A DNA stretch of 64,000 bases, from the NCBI RefSeq assembly GCF_010093595.1, contig NW_022985438.1, forward strand, positions 981,241-1,045,240, in the 5' to 3' direction. The position numbers were made by a program, and so were the translations under genes. A model generated the notes under the pieces. It ran no database searches. It was given only the letters and a program-made list of their open reading frames with translations, and had not been told where the DNA came from. The stretch comes from Mytilinidion resinicola. Taxonomy: Eukaryota > Ascomycota > Dothideomycetes > Mytilinidiales > Mytilinidiaceae. Shown here one piece after another: positions 1-10,371 of the stretch. Position 1 is the stretch's first letter. The number at the start of each line of letters is the position of its first letter.

Positions 1-19
1 TGGACTCAATTGTGATGGT

Positions 20-105
20 TATCCTTCTGGCGGTTATAGATATCCTTCTGGCGGTCACAACTTCATTTTCCTTAGGTCACACCTTCATTTTCCTTGAGTT
101 ACGTA
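20..105. repeat. Two adjacent short tandem duplications
   Basis: The 14-mer ATCCTTCTGGCGGT occurs at about 21 and 42. Next to it, CTTCATTTTCCTT occurs at about 61 and 85. These are two independent two-copy duplications of 21-25 bp. No function is evident. Confidence 0.7.
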
Positions 106-394
106 TTCGTTACCTTGGGCTTAGGAGCGCCTCACTTTCACATCACTAGCCCAGCAAAAGGTTATAGCGATCGATCATTCATTCCTTCATGCATACCACA
201 TTTTCCTATCAATCAATTCATATTGCCAAGGCGAGTTGCATCAAATTCAATTTCTATCTCACTATGTTCACCTCAAATCCATGCATGTCGCATCGTGACC
301 CGTGACCAGCTTCACTTCTCCGCTCCTCGCCTCGCCTTCATCTTCCACAGTATTGCGCCAGGAAATGCTAAATCATGAACATCGCTCTTTCAGC

Positions 395-575
395 TTAGTA
401 TTACGTTCCCCAGCGCCGAGATCTTCTGGTGGGAGTAGGCTGAGCAGAGTAACCGTTACGTTCCTCTGCCTGAACTCTTCTGGTGGAAGACGGCTGAGCA
501 GAGCAAACGTTACGTTCCTCGGCTTGAACTCTTCCTGGTGGTCGTAGGCTGAGCAGAGTAAACGTTACGTTCCAC
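395..575. repeat. Tandem repeat, period about 55 bp, 3-4 copies
   Basis: GCTGAGCAGAG followed by AACGTTACGTTCC recurs at about 439, 493 and 548, and TTACGTTCC also occurs at 402, giving spacings of 54-55 bp. Copies differ by a few substitutions. Each carries the palindrome AACGTT next to TTACGT, so protein-binding sites are conceivable. No open frame runs through it. Confidence 0.8.
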
Positions 576-2080
576 GCCCTCTACAGTACACCAACGGATG
601 TTAGATCATCGCAACTACGCAAGGCGCTGAAGTGGTTACGAAGGGATGAGTACATTGAATTGAGAGCATCTACTCCTTCACTCTGTAAACTATGACACCG
701 AGCTAGAAGACACAAGGAATGGTCAGGTTTGGCCCAGGTGATAGCACGTCCCACGCTTTGATTTATACCGGCGGATTTGACATCGCGACACGGCCCCGAA
801 ATGACCATGAGGCGACGGACACATTCTGCGAGATACTGGGAGCGCCCCGGGTCTCCGATGTCACATGAACGAGGAGATCAGCTGCCTCGCGTGCTTCGTC
901 CTCTGATTCTTCTATAAAAAGGAGGGATCTCCCCGGAACCACGTCAACAACAAGTTGGAGGCACACCAAATTAGACTGGTCGGAGTGCAAAAACCGGGCT
1001 ACTAAGGCCTCATGGAAAGTCGCTGGCTGTTTCAAACATCATCTACTGAACTTCGATGTGGAGTACCTCTCTGAGCGGAACCACCTACTTACAAGGGTGA
1101 CGAACTCCATCTTTCTTACGGAATGATAATCAGCATCCTTCCTAGAAGTCATCCTCGACCACCATACCTGCTCACCATACCAGCCCTAAGCTCCCTATCC
1201 TTCCAGATCAACAACGACATGGCTTACTGCCGACCAACATCGAACCCCCCCACCATGCGTCCTCCACTCCTCCCTCCATGAAGACTTCTAAAACCCTGTT
1301 TTGCTTGAAACCTCACAAACGACCTCTGTTCCTCAGCGAAGTTGTCGAGGGCAAGCAGGTTTTATACCCGCCCAGAGGAGGAGAAACTGTGGATCATGTG
1401 ACATGGCCGGGTGATAACGAGAAGGTTCCGGGATGTCTCTTGGTTGTAGGAGGAAAGAAGAAGCACCAACCCTCATGGCACGTGAGCCCGTCCCTCTACC
1501 CGCGGACCACAAGGACGTGAATCGCATACTCAAAAAACCCGTGACACAGCTGAGTCATCACCTCCAATTTCTCCTATAAAGCACCGGCGTCAGTGGACTT
1601 TCGACCCGCAGCATTGGAGTTCCGCGGTGGGAATGCAAAATGGACTCCAATATTGACCCATGGGAGCATGCGGTGTGTTCAAACCCAACCTGCTTCTTAG
1701 CAATGAAGAGGAGCGTGTTCGGGAAGGGGGTTTGCAAAATCCAGACTCCAAGAGGTCTTATGCCGAAGTGGGCGGGTTGTGTGTAAACAGTTGCATGCAA
1801 CCCCTTCCATGGAGGTCGAGCGCAGCGAGTAGTACCCCGATAATGCTATCCGCCTCTCTAGAATAACGATGGTGGTCAGCATACCCCAAAGAAATGTGAT
1901 CAGCGGTATCCACACCTCTGCAACGCTCTGCTGCTCAGCATCAGCACTCCGATCAAACCCACCACCACAACACTCCACGCACCGCACCCATGAGATTGGA
2001 CCCTGTACATATTTTGCTCCCACCTCTCCACCACCCACAGAGCCATTCCGTCTTGTAGCGTGGCCTGTTGATCCCTTCCT

Positions 2081-2112
2081 CCACCCCACCCCACCCCACC
2101 CCACCCCACCCA
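2081..2112. repeat. CCCAC microsatellite
   Basis: About six tandem copies of a CCCAC/CCACC pentamer. They create long artificial Pro/Thr- or Gly/Trp-rich open frames on both strands. Confidence 0.85.
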
Positions 2113-2469
2113 GCCATGATGCGAGCGGTTCATCTTTTTGATGAACAAGCTGCTCACGACCACTCTCCACCCACGAAGGGTTTTCTCGTAGCTTTTTCAC
2201 CCCCAAACACAAGCCGCCTCTCTGAAGAAACCGTCGTCCCCAGCCCTCGGTGGAAGTTTTATAGGTCGCAGAAGGGGGAGGGGGCACGTGTGGAGCATGT
2301 GGTTCATGCGGACATGTGACTGGTACACAGGGGTCGGCGTCAGGAGGATGCATTTGGACAAGGTGACTTCAGGTCTGTACGGTACTATGACAATAATTTT
2401 AGGCACTGCTGGCATCTGCTCGGGATACCCCGACAGGCGTTTCAAACTGTAGATACGATGGAAAGGTCA

Positions 2470-2612
2470 ACGGCAGCGGAAATTAGACTACCGTTTGACC
2501 TGACTGAAGATATGCTAGCTGGGGCACCCCTCCACAGCGGCGTCGAGCGAGCAAGAGTGGAGCCGGAGCAGTGACATGTCCGTGTGCCTACACTTATAAC
2601 CTAGTACTGTAA
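2470..2612 (+). repeat. Dispersed repeat, copy A (less mutated)
   Basis: About 140 bp that aligns by eye with 43951-44095. Shared blocks include AAATTAGACT, TAGCTGG, GTCGAG, GAGCAAGA, AGCAGTGA and CTAGTACTGT in the same order and spacing. Where the copies differ, this one usually has C or G and the other T or A. It could be a small non-autonomous transposon or LTR fragment; the ends are not defined. Confidence 0.6.
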
Positions 2613-3041
2613 CTGTTTAGGGGGTCTGGGAGGAAGCTGGAACCGCCAGCCGAAAAAAGAGCGCGGACGCTTGTGTAGGATGCCAAATACCGTAGAGGAT
2701 GGTTCGGTAGATGATGGGATACGCAGCACGCCAAGAAAAGCTTCTTCGAGAGCGACCAAGATTTCCATTTGACCATTGTTATACTTATGTGAGAAGTACG
2801 CAAGCAAGTCACCACGCTACCTACAGTTCACTATGCACGCCCCGAATCCTGAAAACCCCAGTAATGAGTGTAGTCTGAAGAGGATGTATACTGTGCAAGC
2901 CCCTTTCGAAACATACTAGTTGGTTTTGTCAGTGCAGCGGCATTTGGGTGAAAGGCCAATGGAGTGTGTGATCCAGATTTGAGCAAACACCGCACCCCTT
3001 AGCTCCCTCGCTCTCTCCGTCCTCTGCCGCATCTAGCCATC

Positions 3042-4995
3042 TCATCTACCCATGCGAATGACACCCGCGGCAACAAGCTTCTGAACTTTCTTGCGGATGT
3101 CGGCGTTCTTGAGATGGTCTTGCAGAGCGGCGGGGTCTTCCTTGGCTTGCTGGAGGATGCTTTGCATGACTGGATCTTGGAGGATGCTGACGATCTGTAT
3201 AGGAGATTAGTGACCTGCCTCATAAAGTCGAATTGAAGGAGTGGTGGCTTACCTCAGGATCCCGTTGAATCCGCTCCATCGTCTCCTGCTCCGTCTCACC
3301 GTCCCTCGCAGAGTACTGCGCCTGCAGCGCCTTCTGCTGCTGCTGCTCAATTTCACGAGCATTCTTCCCATCAACATCGTGCTCCGTTGCTTCGGTGCAC
3401 ACATCGATACACCTGCTGTACTCCCGCATCGCGAAGTACGCCTGGGCTTTCCGGATATATGCGCGGATGAAATTCGGATCACGCTTGATGGCTTCGTCGC
3501 AGTCCGTCACGGCACTCGGGAATCCAAGCAGCTTGATGAAGCAAGCAGCGCGGTTCGAGTAGCCGCGTGGGTCGTCGGGCGCACGCTTGATCATTTCAGA
3601 GTAGGCTTCAACGGCAGCGGGCCAATCGGCTGCCTTGAATTTGGCGTTGCCGAGCTCGCGGGCCTTTTCTGCTTCCTCGGGGTTGATGTAGGCTTCCTTT
3701 TCTTTTGTGATCTTAGCCTTTTCGGCTGCTCGAAGTTTGGCGAGGATATCAGGGGTTCGGTGTTCTGTGAGCGACTTTTGGTAGTTCAAAATGGCGTTGG
3801 AGAGGTCCCCGAGCTTCTCATATGCTGAGCCGATACGGCCAAATGCTCTATGTGATATTAGTATTAAAAGGAAACCTGATAGATAAGTATACGTACTTCG
3901 CAATTATCTTGAAATCAGCGAGAACCTCCCTGCCATATTCTATTGCCTGTTGGCATGCCTCGATCGCTCCTTGGTAGTCACCCTTCTCGAACTTGGCAGC
4001 TCCCAGGTTAGTCAGGTAGGTAATGTCCTTATGCAGAGACCACGCAGCGGAATAATGCTCTATCGCAGCATCGAAGTTCCGCTTCTTGTAGTTTTCTGTC
4101 CCCAACTTCTTCTCTTCGTCGGCCTTTGCCTTGGCCTCCTTTGCCGCAATGGCCTCCTCATCTTCTGGTTCTGGTTCCGGTTCCGGTGCCCTCTTAGGCT
4201 CAGGCTTTGCATCTCGCATCGGTACGTCTTCTTCTACCTCAGTAGCCCGTCCTGCCGACGGCGCATCCTCGCCTCCTGGTGGCGCACCGAACGACATGTC
4301 TATTCCCAGAAGCACACTCATGACTTGTAAGAACCGCGGGTCCCTCATTTCCTCTCCGATGCTGTTAGGATTCGCCTTCAGCCGCTGAAGCTTGTCCATG
4401 AACGAATGATCCGCGAGGAGACCGCTGGTCTTCGGGTTGGCTGCGAGCTTCTGGATAAGTTGTGGGTCGTTGAACATGTTTCCTAGTCCTCCAGTGGGGT
4501 CTCCGCCAATGCCATCTGCTCTGGCCTCCGCATCGATAGCACGCTTGACGGCATCCAGGCCAGATTTAGCTTGGGCGTTGTTCGGGTCCAGCTTCAACGC
4601 CTCTGCGTAGGCATCTTGTGCACCAACTGTTTCTCGTTAGTTGCAAGACCTAGTATGTCCATGAGATTTATATATCTCACCAAGATCCCCTTGCCCGTGA
4701 AGCGCCGCGCCTTTGCGACCCCAGCCCTTGGGCCAGTCTGCCTTGATCTCGGTCACCTTATTCGCATCCTCGAGGGCGCTGTCGAAGTCCCTGAGCGAGG
4801 CGTATGCGCCAGAGCGGTTCGAGTAGAGGACGTGGTTTGAGGGCTCGATCTCGATGGCTTGTGTGAACTTCTCACTGTGCCTGTTAGCTAGTTTGCTCCG
4901 GCGAGGCAGCCGTGAATGTGGGGAATTTACATCGACTCTTTGAACTTTTTCTCGGCGAAGAGCTTGTTGCCCTCGGCTTTTAGAGCGTCGGCCAT
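3042..4995 (-). CDS. STI1: Hsp70/Hsp90 organizing co-chaperone Sti1 (Hop)
   Basis: Cytosolic adaptor that binds Hsp70 and Hsp90 through TPR domains and passes clients between them. Five exons read 4931-4995, 4681-4874, 3897-4626, 3253-3847 and 3042-3194, giving 578 residues, the usual Sti1 length. The product opens with a TPR (MADALKAEGNKLFAEKKF), carries a DP domain in the middle followed by an acidic, Pro-Glu-rich linker, then TPR2A/TPR2B, and closes with a second DP domain ending AAGVIRMGR. All joins have GT-AG ends and keep frame. The start is the first ATG of the TPR. It diverges from the FolB gene across about 500 bp that contains a heat-shock-element-like site. Family assignment is firm; exact exon ends are hand-placed. 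Confidence 0.95.
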
Positions 4996-5100
4996 AGTGA
5001 ATTGCTGGCTTTTGCTTCGTTGCAGCTCTGGTATTTACAAGGCGTCTGCGAAGGTAGGGTGGGTGGGAAGAAATAAAAGGTGGTGCTTCAAGGCGCTGGC

Positions 5101-5115
5101 TTTCTCGAGCCTTCT
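5101..5115 (-). promoter_or_regulatory. Candidate heat-shock element upstream of STI1
   Basis: On the minus strand the site reads AGAAGGCTCGAGAAA: three alternating 5-bp units of the HSF consensus (nGAAn-nTTCn-nGAAn) with one mismatch in the middle unit. It lies about 106 bp upstream of the STI1 start codon. STI1 is a known Hsf1 target in yeast, which supports the reading. Binding is inferred. Confidence 0.45.
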
Positions 5116-5499
5116 CTGCACGGACCAGTGCCAAGATATCCCGCGGTTCAGCGTAGGGCTGAAGGGCGGAGGCATCTCTCCTCCACACCCTGCAGAGATA
5201 TCCTTGATACGAAGTACTGCAAGCACCTATCAGCGGTACGCTCGGGCGCTCTCAATACTGATCGAGTATTCATTTCCTCTACCTGCTCTCTTTGCAATCG
5301 AATTTTGGGCCGGAAAAAGTACGATCCATCACTACCCATACGCCACTTAAATCGATTCAGTGTATTCCAGCTGTTTGCTATCTATTCCACCAAGCTGTCA
5401 ATCGAACCCAGGCGTTTTTCAGCTGCCAAGGCTTGACTGAGTTGTGAGGGCGCTTTCGATTGCACTGCGAGACACGAAAAGGGCGTTCGCTCCGCAAAA

Positions 5500-6362
5500 A
5501 TGGCATTAGACCCTGTCTCCCTACGTCGTTTTTCCCACCACATCAGCCATAAAGAATGGAAGTCAGCTGTTGAGAACGCAGATAAGATTTCAGTCCGGAA
5601 TCTTTCAGTCACGTCCAATTCGGGACTGGATGTCTGGGGCCGGCAGAAACGACAACCAGCCTTGCTGTCGATAACTGCTTTCCTGGCGCATACATTCGAT
5701 CAAGCTGCTCAGAGTGATGCAGTCGACAGCAGCACGGTTCACTACGGCATACTGAGTAAGAGCCTACAAGGGGTCATCGAGAACAGCAAAGAATGGCAAA
5801 GTACTTTCACACTTGCGAGAGATCTCAATGTTGCTGCATACTCGATTGCAGCCCCTGGTACTTTAATTGGGTGCGAGCTGGACATTTTTTATCCCAAGGC
5901 ATGTATGCAAGGTGATGGAGCTGGATACATCATTTCGACCACGGACGAGGGCATTTTCGCTACGCTTTATTTGAAAAGTGTCCGCATTCCATGCCTCATA
6001 GGGGTGAACAGTAACGAGAGACAAGCCAAGCAGCCGGTCATTGCCAACCTCTGGATTGAAAATGTTCATGAAGCGTATTCTGATGCGTATAACGAGGCGG
6101 AGAAGATACTGATACAAGTACGTTCGTCACCATTATGATGCTAGGTGACGACTAATCTCAGCTGTGGTTCTAGACCGTCGAATCATCTTCCTTCGAGACA
6201 CTTGAGTCTCTCGCGACACAAGTGGTCGCAGACTTGAGGAAACAGATATTCCTGAGCCACGGAACAGCCGCTATCAGGCTGCGGCTTGAGAAACCCATGG
6301 CAGTTCCGTTTGCAGATGCGCCTTCTATTGAAATATATAGGGCGGCAAGCGGTGGCTCCTGA
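5500..6362 (+). CDS. Tandem FolB-like (dihydroneopterin aldolase/epimerase) domain protein
   Basis: Two exons, 5500-6117 and 6174-6362, joined in frame across a 56-nt intron, give 268 residues. Two FolB-type halves can be seen. The first begins ISVRNLSVTSNSGLDVWGR (about residues 28-46). The second has YLKSVRIPCLIGVNSNERQ and ends RLRLEKPMAVPFADAPSIEI, the typical FolB C-terminal strand with a conserved Pro-Phe-Ala. In fungi two such domains form the N-terminus of trifunctional Fol1 (folate synthesis); here they stand alone without the HPPK and DHPS parts. The ATG follows an AAAA Kozak-like context. I could not verify the active-site residues, so catalytic activity is uncertain. It shares a promoter region with STI1. 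Confidence 0.8.
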
Positions 6363-7530
6363 GCTGGCGGGACATGTTGCGGAGAGCTGAAGCTGCATTA
6401 CTGTCACGGTATCAAACGGTAGCGCAGAGCTTAATTCAGCGTCAGTCGCTATCAACAGCCAGGGGTTTCCAGCGGCAACAGACGCCATATCAGCCAGGTC
6501 GGACAGATTCAGGAGGTCGGAGATTGAGAAAAGTGATCAGCAGTCAGCCCTGCCTGGGAGATGGTTGTGGTGTTGAAGAGGGCGTTCGTTTTCGTGGTTG
6601 CAGGGTTGAGGAGGTGGTCTGGAGCAGGACGAGTCGAGAGACCCCCACGTGCGCCGAAGCACGGCGTGGGAGGTGCATGTCCAGAAAGCAATAGGCGCCA
6701 CAGGCAACATCAATATAAACAGTGGCGCTGTCGCCAATTTCCCGACCCAGGGAACTCCTGAGAACTCAGAGCTCGGGTCTTTGCGACGAGCTCGGGCATC
6801 TCAGGCCAGGGTCGGCTGCAGGGTGGACGGCACACCACACGCGTGGTGCTGCAGATGCGTGGTGTTGGGCTATTCACCTCGTTTTCGTGCGCTCTCGATG
6901 ATCTTAGGAGACCTTGTTGAGCCGTGGCGTCATTTTGCTGGCGATCTATCATCAACGGGATATGCCGCCGCTGCAAGTCCACCCAGCCACGCCAGCCTCT
7001 AACCCTGAGAAGTGCAAGCGGCAAGCCCCGCCGCCACGGCTGCATTCAATGGACCTGGCCCGCGCTCAACGCTGTTGCGATCATTTTTGCGGAGGTTGAC
7101 GATGTCGCCGCCCACGCTGCGAGGGGCTCTAGGGAGGGGTCGGGGGCAGATTTTCGCCGCGGCTGGTCAATTGGACGCAGCTGCGTGTCCGCGAGACTCT
7201 CTTGGGCAATGATATGACAGAACACGCCTAGAGATCGGCCTCTGGCATCTGGGGAAGGGACGGTGTGCACACCCTCGTCCAAGGTGCTTGCATGGCGCCG
7301 AATCCGATAAAGCAGTCTCAGCAGCGGTTCGCAGGGTGGCTCTTGCCCAACCTGTTGCTCCAACGACAGCGGCTTCATACAAAAGGCTGCTCGCCCACCG
7401 CTTCTTACAGCATTACCTCCTGTGCTTCTCTCACGTCGCCTGCAGACATCTTCTCTCCACCGTGCCGTTGCCACTACCACCTCCAACCGTACCTTGACCA
7501 CACGCAGCCGCCACCGGGATCCCTCGTCGA
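6363..7530. other. Intergenic region upstream of UGP1
   Basis: No supported gene. Frames in this GC-rich stretch overlap on both strands and resemble no family I recognise. The last part is pyrimidine-rich, as is common for leaders of highly expressed fungal genes. Confidence 0.6.
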
Positions 7531-7613
7531 GTAAGCCGCTAGATGCTCCGTTGTCTGAGGTCCTTCGCCCTCGCCCCTGTCCTTTGTCGTCATACTAACT
7601 TTTCACCCCGCAG
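7531..7613 (+). other. Probable intron in the 5' UTR of UGP1
   Basis: A GTAAGC donor at 7531, a perfect TACTAAC branch site at 7593-7599 and a CAG acceptor ending at 7613 outline an 83-nt intron that finishes 42 nt before the start codon. Conserved splice signals in non-coding sequence suggest a spliced leader; transcript data are lacking. Confidence 0.6.
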
Positions 7614-7655
7614 ACCGCACACCAACCCACTACAAACAACCTCATACCACGAACA

Positions 7656-9866
7656 ATGGCTTCTCGCGCGATCCCCTCCCACCTGAAGCCCGCTGCTGCG
7701 GCCGGAAACGGCGACGCTGCTGGCTTTGCCGGCAGGCACCACGGAAAGTCCCAATCGCACGTGGTGAGTTGGACCCCGTTTTCAGCCTACCCGCCTGTTC
7801 TGCCCTAGGGGAGCCTTGAAGTGGAGGAGACTGTACTACATATGTTGCTCTTTTCGCCCGGACTGACCGCCTTGGGCGGGTCCCCTGGAATGTAACATTC
7901 TGCCACTCCAGATGAAAAGAACGTTTGTGCCTCCAGAGCCCGGTTATTTCCTCAGGCGATAGCAATTGCCAAGTCGGTGCTTTCTGTGCCTCAACAGCAC
8001 TGGAGAACGTCAACGTGTCAACATCGAACCTGGGCGCAGAGGCCACTCCGACTCCTTCAACAAGGGCGACGACACAGCTCTCGTTGAATGAGGTCACCAA
8101 GTCGTCTCCGTGCCACGCTCTTGCTCAACACCAAGCTTCAGGTCGGAGCTGCCACTGCACATTCACAGCACTACCATGTCGTCATCGTCGAACATTCTGG
8201 CAGCTACCACCGACTCCAGTCACCAAATGGTCGCGAGACTGATCACGCCCTCCGCAAGAGACGACACACTCTCCACTTCTACGCTTCTTTGGGGATCTCC
8301 ACACATGGTGTCGAGGCTTCAGAATGTCTACTAACAAAGTCACTCGCTGCCAGGCTTTCGAGAACACCTCCACAAATGTTGCTGCATCTCAGATGCGCAA
8401 TGCCCTCAACCAGCTCGCCGACACGGTGAAAGACCCGAAGGAGAAGCAGGTAAATACCCCTAATCCCAAGCTTGTGCACACCCTAACACGTCCGGCAGAG
8501 ATTCGAAACTGAGATGGACAACTTCTTCGCTCTTTTCCGGAGGTACCTCAACGACAAGGCTAAGGGCAATGCCATCGAATGGTCGCGGATCGCTCCCCCC
8601 AAGGCAGAGCAGGTCGTCAACTATGCCGACCTTGCCAACTCCGACTCGGTCGAATACCTCAACAAGCTGGCTGTTGTCAAGCTGAATGGTGGTCTGGGTA
8701 CATCCATGGGTTGCGTCGGTCCCAAGTCCGTGATCGAGGTCCGTGACGGCATGTCCTTCCTGGACCTGTCGGTCAGGCAAATCGAGTATCTCAACCGCAC
8801 ATACGACGTCAACGTGCCGTTCGTGCTCATGAACTCGTTCAACACCGATGTCGACACCGCCAACATCATCAAAAAGTACGAGGGCCACAACATCGACATT
8901 ATGACCTTCAACCAGTCCAAATACCCACGTATCCTCAAGGACTCGCTCCTCCCAGCACCCAAATCCTCGGAGTCCGACATTGCCAATTGGTACCCACCTG
9001 GGCACGGTGACGTCTTCGAGTCCCTATACAACTCCGGCATCTTGGACAAGCTCATCGAGAAGGGCATTGAGATCATCTTCTTGTCCAACGCCGACAACCT
9101 AGGCGCTGTTGTCGATCTCCGCATCCTGCAACACATGGTTGACACCAACTCAGAGTACATTATGGAGTTGACCGACAAGACCAAGGCCGATGTCAAGGGT
9201 GGTACCATCATTGACTACGAGGGTTCGGTTCGTCTCCTTGAAATCGCTCAGGTGCCCAAGGAGCACGTCAACGAGTTCAAGTCTATCAAGAAGTTCAAGT
9301 ACTTCAACACCAACAACATCTGGATGAACCTCAAGGCTGTCAAGCGTATTGTGGAGAACAACGAGCTCGCCATGGAGATCATTCCCAACGGAAAGTCGAT
9401 CCCCGCCGACAAGAAGGGCGAGGCCGATCTTTCCGTCCTCCAGCTCGAGACTGCCGTCGGCGCTGCCATCCGTCATTTCGGTAACGCCCACGGTGTCAAC
9501 GTTCCCCGTAGGCGTTTCTTGCCAGTGAAGACCTGCTCCGATCTCATGCTCGTCAAGTCGGATCTCTACACGCTCCAACACGGCCAGCTCGTAATCGACC
9601 CCAACCGATTCGGCCCTGCACCTCTCATCAAGCTGGGAAGCGACTTTAAGAAGGTCTCCAGTTTCCAGTCACGCATCCCCAGCATCCCCAAGATCGTGGA
9701 ACTTGACCATCTGACCATCACTGGTGCCGTCAACCTAGGGCGAGGCGTCACATTGAAGGGTACAGTCATCATTGTTGCGACGGAAGGCAGCACCATCGAC
9801 ATTCCCCCGGGATCCATCCTGGAGAACGTGGTCGTCCAGGGTAGCTTGAGGCTGCTGGAGCATTAA
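7656..9866 (+). CDS. UGP1: UTP-glucose-1-phosphate uridylyltransferase (UDP-glucose pyrophosphorylase)
   Basis: Makes UDP-glucose from glucose-1-phosphate and UTP in the cytosol, feeding glucan, glycogen, trehalose and glycosylation. Exons 7656-7763, 8354-8449 and 8499-9866 give 523 residues. The nucleotide-binding loop [15 protein letters not shown] lies near residue 131. Downstream are [23 protein letters not shown] and [14 protein letters not shown], followed by the C-terminal left-handed beta helix ([19 protein letters not shown]). The short first exon ([12 protein letters not shown]) is joined over an unusually long 590-nt intron; the join HV-AFENTS matches ascomycete orthologues as I remember them. 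Assignment is very secure; the first exon is well supported by splice signals. Confidence 0.96.
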
Positions 9867-10371
9867 AACTTTATAATATATGGCACAGCTTTCTACCGGT
9901 GCGTGGGTTGTGGTGGCATGGGACGGAATCGGACTAAATAGTGGGTTATCGTGGTATTGAGTTACGTAGCGGCTGCTCGGATGTGCCTTCATGTCTCCCA
10001 TGGAGCGCGGTGCATGTAATAGACACAATTTGCATTTTCTAGAGTTTTATTGCCTGAGGTGTCTGACACGTGATGTTTCCGCCGTCATTGCTACTTTGGC
10101 TCAATCTGGACGTCCTCTCCTTTTCCTCAAACATCCCAGTTCTCAAAGTGATTCTTTCACCCGACGTATCGACTTCCCGTTAGCGATGCTTCGTAACTTC
10201 CTGCATCTTCTGCACTACGATCGAAAATGGGAGAAGCCAGGTGCGATGATGTCTCCTCTCTTTTCTCTCTCAATCAACTCTTCATTGCACCAGTTAATTG
10301 ACCCAGTTTCTAGGCGGTTCTCGGTCACTCGTGCTTGCATTTATACTAACTTGGTGTGTGGCACAAGCTCA
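9867..10371. other. Intergenic spacer between UGP1 and the SET-domain gene
   Basis: One plus-strand frame stays open from about 9991 into the SET-domain gene without a family match. I treat it as leader, but an extra upstream exon (for example near 10187-10240) cannot be excluded. Confidence 0.4.

Larger units (their letters stand above)
1..3041. other. Gene-poor stretch upstream (3' side) of STI1
   Basis: I find no convincing gene here. Open frames are short or low complexity, and the longest (minus, about 1697-2353) owes its length to C-rich repeats. The stretch holds small tandem duplications at 20-105, a 55-bp tandem repeat at 395-575, a CCCAC run near 2081-2110 and one copy of a dispersed repeat at 2470-2612, listed separately. 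Confidence 0.6.

Noticed and set aside
1697..2353. Minus-strand frame of 218 codons
   Set aside because: Its length comes from CCCAC/CCACC repeats; composition is low complexity (Gly-Trp, Pro) and no domain or good start context is seen.
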